DNA from: a virus
Strand: one strand, 5' to 3'
DNA length: 64,000 nt
IMG/VR virus record: IMGVR_UViG_3300029914_000015
Coordinates: 1 to 64,000 of that record
In this document: positions 61,915 through 64,000 of the stretch, piece after piece
Position numbering within the stretch: position 1 is the first letter of the stretch
Layout of the letters: each line of letters starts with the position of its first letter
The notes under the pieces: generated by a model
Told to the model about the DNA's origin: nothing
Databases searched by the model: none
Seen by the model: only the letters and a program-made list of their open reading frames with translations
Made by a program: the position numbers and the translations under genes

Positions 61915-62524
61915 TATAACCCCCAATGTATGGATCAGTTATTACAATTGTTCCATCTTTTCTTTGCATAAAATTTTCGTCATGCAAATCAATCCTAAAA
62001 AATGGTTTAGATTCATAGCTAACTATACGCAATGCTTTAATTAATTTTGGTTGTTTTTTGAATATTTCAGGAATTGCTCCATACTCTTCAATTAGTGATT
62101 CTAAAGGTTTTTCTTCCATATTAAGATTAATTACAAAATTGAACATAGATGCATAATCTTCAGCAGTAGCTCTATTTGGAAATTCCTCTAATTTTTCAAT
62201 TAAATATGCATAATAACTTCTTCCTGTAATAAATATTTGTCTTCTATCACTAATTTTTGGAAAATGTGGATTTCTACTTCCTTTAATAACAGAAACATAA
62301 TGATCAAATCCAGGATCTGGTATTTTATTTATTTTAAGGATATATGATTTTTTGGGATTACTCCAAACCGAACTATAAACACCGGATCCTTCCAATTTCC
62401 AACCAAATTTTTCAAGTTGATTTTTTAAATATGGAATATTAAGAGGATTATTGAAAAGATGATTCGTTATAGCATAAGTTGCGCTCTTAGATATTTTCGG
62501 TTTGTAGAATTCATTTATAAGCAT
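61865..62524 (-). CDS. Kinase-like tagged protein, paralog 4
   Basis: 219 residues from ATG 62524, start MLINEF. GSGVYSSVWSNPKKSYILKIN, YYAYLIEKLEEF and DLHDENFMQRKDGTIVITDPY are the loop, hinge and catalytic segments (GN of the usual DMHSGN replaced by EN). Relatives stop one to two residues after ITDPY; here the frame runs 18 residues further (GGYNETRRIF...), overlapping the start of paralog 3 by 50 bases, as if the original stop was lost. Its ATG lies five bases after a late promoter octamer on the minus strand. Confidence 0.6.
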   Translation of the reverse strand: MLINEFYKPKISKSATYAITNHLFNNPLNIPYLKNQLEKFGWKLEGSGVYSSVWSNPKKSYILKINKIPDPGFDHYVSVIKGSRNPHFPKISDRRQIFITGRSYYAYLIEKLEEFPNRATAEDYASMFNFVINLNMEEKPLESLIEEYGAIPEIFKKQPKLIKALRIVSYESKPFFRIDLHDENFMQRKDGTIVITDPYIGGYNETRRIFKNENTSQIF

Positions 62525-62529
62525 ATAAG

Positions 62530-62537
62530 TATTTATT
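62530..62537 (-). promoter_or_regulatory. Late-type promoter AATAAATA, leaderless, minus strand
   Basis: Minus strand AATAAATA (62537-62530), five bases (CTTAT), ATG at 62524. It would drive the kinase, kinase, ADP-ribosyltransferase-like gene string. Confidence 0.6.
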
Positions 62538-62553
62538 GCTTTAATAAATATTA

Positions 62554-62582
62554 TTGCTATTAAACACGACTCATGATACAAT
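62554..62582 (+). promoter_or_regulatory. Sigma70-type promoter before the DsbA-like gene
   Basis: TTGCTA (62554-62559), 17 bases, TACAAT (62577-62582), then a leader with AAAGGAG before ATG 62608. Confidence 0.5.
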
Positions 62583-62607
62583 TAATTATAAACAAAGGAG
62601 CATTAAT

Positions 62608-62868
62608 ATGGCATTGACACAAGCATTAGGACCAGCAGAAATTCAAAGATTGAAAGATTTGGTATATGAAGGAGTTAAAGTAAAAGAGGAAGTGGAATCA
62701 TTAAATGAAGGCATGAATGAAACAGTTAAAGCCATTTCAGAGGAACTTCAGATTCCAGCGAAGCTGTTAAAGACTGCTATTACAGTGGCTCATAAAGGTA
62801 ATTTTAAAGATCACGAAGAAGATTTAAAAGATTTGGAAGCTATTCTTACAGCTATTGGACGCAAATAA
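62608..62868 (+). CDS. dsbA: DsbA-like double-stranded DNA-binding protein
   Basis: 86 residues from ATG 62608 (AAAGGAG). The helical, charged pattern VKVKEEVESLNEGMNETVK (in parts), ISEELQIPAKLLKTAITVAHKGNF and LKDLEAILTAIGRK resembles T4 DsbA and its marine-phage relatives, small dsDNA-binding proteins that assist transcription from late promoters. The size matches (T4 DsbA 89 residues). An upstream in-frame ATG at 62554 lies within the promoter and is not used here. It fits a phage with gp55 and many late promoters. Confidence 0.6.
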   Translation: MALTQALGPAEIQRLKDLVYEGVKVKEEVESLNEGMNETVKAISEELQIPAKLLKTAITVAHKGNFKDHEEDLKDLEAILTAIGRK

Positions 62869-62883
62869 TACGGAAACTTAATA

Positions 62884-64000
62884 ATGCGGGCAAATACCAC
62901 AGCGATCTTTATAAAAAAATCAAATATTGCTCATAATAGTAAATTTGGTTATCAAAAATCAGTATATATTAATAATAATACTAATATATGCGTTATTTGC
63001 CCAATTCACGGAGATTTATTGGTTAATCCAGCAAATCATATGAAAGGTCATGACTGTTTTGAATGTTCTAAAAATAATCGTCCCAGAAAATCAGTAGACG
63101 AATTTATTACTTTTTGTAATTCTTTATATAACAATAAATATGATTATTCTAAAGTTACAGAAACATATTCTATTATTAGAAATAAAGTATGTATAATATG
63201 CCTCATTCATGGAGAATTTTGGATTACTGCTGATAGTCATAAACATGGCCATGGTTGTATTCAATGTTCTAATAAACTTGGTGGAATTTTACGGCTAAAA
63301 ACACTAGAACAATTTATTAAATATGCAAATAAAATTCACAATTTTAGATATGATTATTCAAAATCTATATATCTCGGTGATAAAGCTAATATAGAAATTA
63401 TTTGTAAAACTCATGGAAGTTTCTGGCAAACTCCTAATAATCATTTAGCTGGAGAAAATTGCTTAGAGTGTGGGAGAGAATCTACTAGTGATAAATTGAG
63501 AGGGAATATAGTTGATATTATCAATAGAGCAAATATAGTACATAATTTCAGATATCAGTATAATTTAATCAATGAATATAAAAAATTCAGTCAAAAAGTT
63601 AAAATAATATGTCCTGATCATGGAGTCTTTGTTCAAACAATTGGCAGTCATTTATCTGGAAATGGGTGCCAAAATTGTAAATTATCTAATGGGGAATTAT
63701 TGATTAGAAATTATTTAAAGACTAATAATATTAGCTTTAATTCGCAAATAAAATTTAATGATTGCAAGAATATAAAAAGTTTACCATTTGATTTTGGTTT
63801 AAGAAATAAAGATAACAAATTAATAGCACTTATAGAATTTCAAGGTGGCCAGCATTACAAATCTATAGAATTGTTTGGTGGAGAAATAACATTTAAAAAT
63901 CAACAAAGAAATGATCAAATAAAATTTGATTTTTGTTTTAATAATAAAATTCCTTTGTTATGTATTCCTTATTGGAAGCAAAAGACTATTAATAAAATAC
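62884..64000 (+). CDS. Zinc-repeat, Vsr-like endonuclease, 3' end outside window
   Basis: Open from ATG 62884 to the window end, 372 residues visible. At least four zinc repeats (CPIHGDL/CFEC, CLIHGEF/CIQC, CKTHGSF/CLEC, CPDHGVF/CQNC), each preceded by an HNFxYxYSK-type segment, then PFDFGLR, IEFQGGQHY and IPLLCIPYWK. This is the longest copy of the family here. Start MRANTTAIFIKKSN aligns with the starts at 9828 and 48783, but the antisense late promoter is absent. It follows the DsbA-like gene by 15 bases. Confidence 0.75.
   Translation, partial: MRANTTAIFIKKSNIAHNSKFGYQKSVYINNNTNICVICPIHGDLLVNPANHMKGHDCFECSKNNRPRKSVDEFITFCNSLYNNKYDYSKVTETYSIIRNKVCIICLIHGEFWITADSHKHGHGCIQCSNKLGGILRLKTLEQFIKYANKIHNFRYDYSKSIYLGDKANIEIICKTHGSFWQTPNNHLAGENCLECGRESTSDKLRGNIVDIINRANIVHNFRYQYNLINEYKKFSQKVKIICPDHGVFVQTIGSHLSGNGCQNCKLSNGELLIRNYLKTNNISFNSQIKFNDCKNIKSLPFDFGLRNKDNKLIALIEFQGGQHYKSIELFGGEITFKNQQRNDQIKFDFCFNNKIPLLCIPYWKQKTINKI

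Overview
This window is part of a large, very AT-rich genome of a T4-related contractile-tailed bacteriophage. The evidence is a set of T4-type genes: hub gp5, wedge proteins gp53, gp25 and gp6, the recombination pair gp46/gp47, late sigma factor gp55 and a DsbA-like protein. T4-type late promoters (TATAAATA and close variants) stand before many genes. Several proteins resemble those of marine T4-like phages (cyanophage and pelagiphage type) more than T4 itself. No tRNA, rRNA or CRISPR array was seen. The host cannot be named from this sequence.

Layout. 1-5.4 kb: end of a zinc-repeat endonuclease, a conserved T4-like small protein, a probable lysis block (two membrane or hydrophobic proteins plus a GH24 endolysin) and hub gp5. 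5.4-11.9 kb, mostly minus strand: gp46 carrying an intein inside its P-loop, a macro-like protein, gp47, a free-standing endonuclease on the plus strand, gp55 and a frameshifted small gene. 12-36.5 kb, plus strand: the baseplate, tail and fibre block, including a single 12.1-kb gene (4033 aa). 36.5-43 kb: a helicase-like ATPase, a 1.1-kb gene-free stretch with a late promoter and strong hairpins (candidate structured RNA) followed by GC-rich palindromes, a GIY-YIG nuclease, a DnaJ-like protein and a ClpA-like unfoldase. 43-46.8 kb: small metabolic-type genes (mini metallopeptidase, HAD phosphatase, glycosyltransferase, GIY-YIG nucleases). 46.8-62.5 kb: a dense accessory block. 62.6-64 kb: DsbA-like protein and a fourth zinc-repeat endonuclease, cut by the window edge.

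The most interesting system is the accessory block. About sixteen otherwise unrelated proteins begin with the same pentapeptide M-x-[I/L]-x-E. This fits the [L/I]-x-E cleavage rule of the T4 prohead protease gp21 and resembles the capsid-targeting peptides of T4 internal proteins. The tagged set includes six ADP-ribosyltransferase-like paralogs, four kinase-like paralogs, a HAD phosphatase and (with a variant tag) a nucleotidyltransferase-acetyltransferase mosaic. A Dps-like ferritin and a Nudix/GP88 mosaic lie among them. My inference is that this is an arsenal of proteins packaged in the head and injected with the DNA, analogous to T4 Alt.

Two expression features also stand out. In at least eight genes the late promoter octamer is followed by exactly five bases and then ATG. 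In three other genes a host-type TTGACA-17-TATAAT promoter is followed by exactly six bases and then ATG. Both layouts put the predicted transcription start on the A of ATG, so these mRNAs should be leaderless, while other genes in the window keep good Shine-Dalgarno sites.
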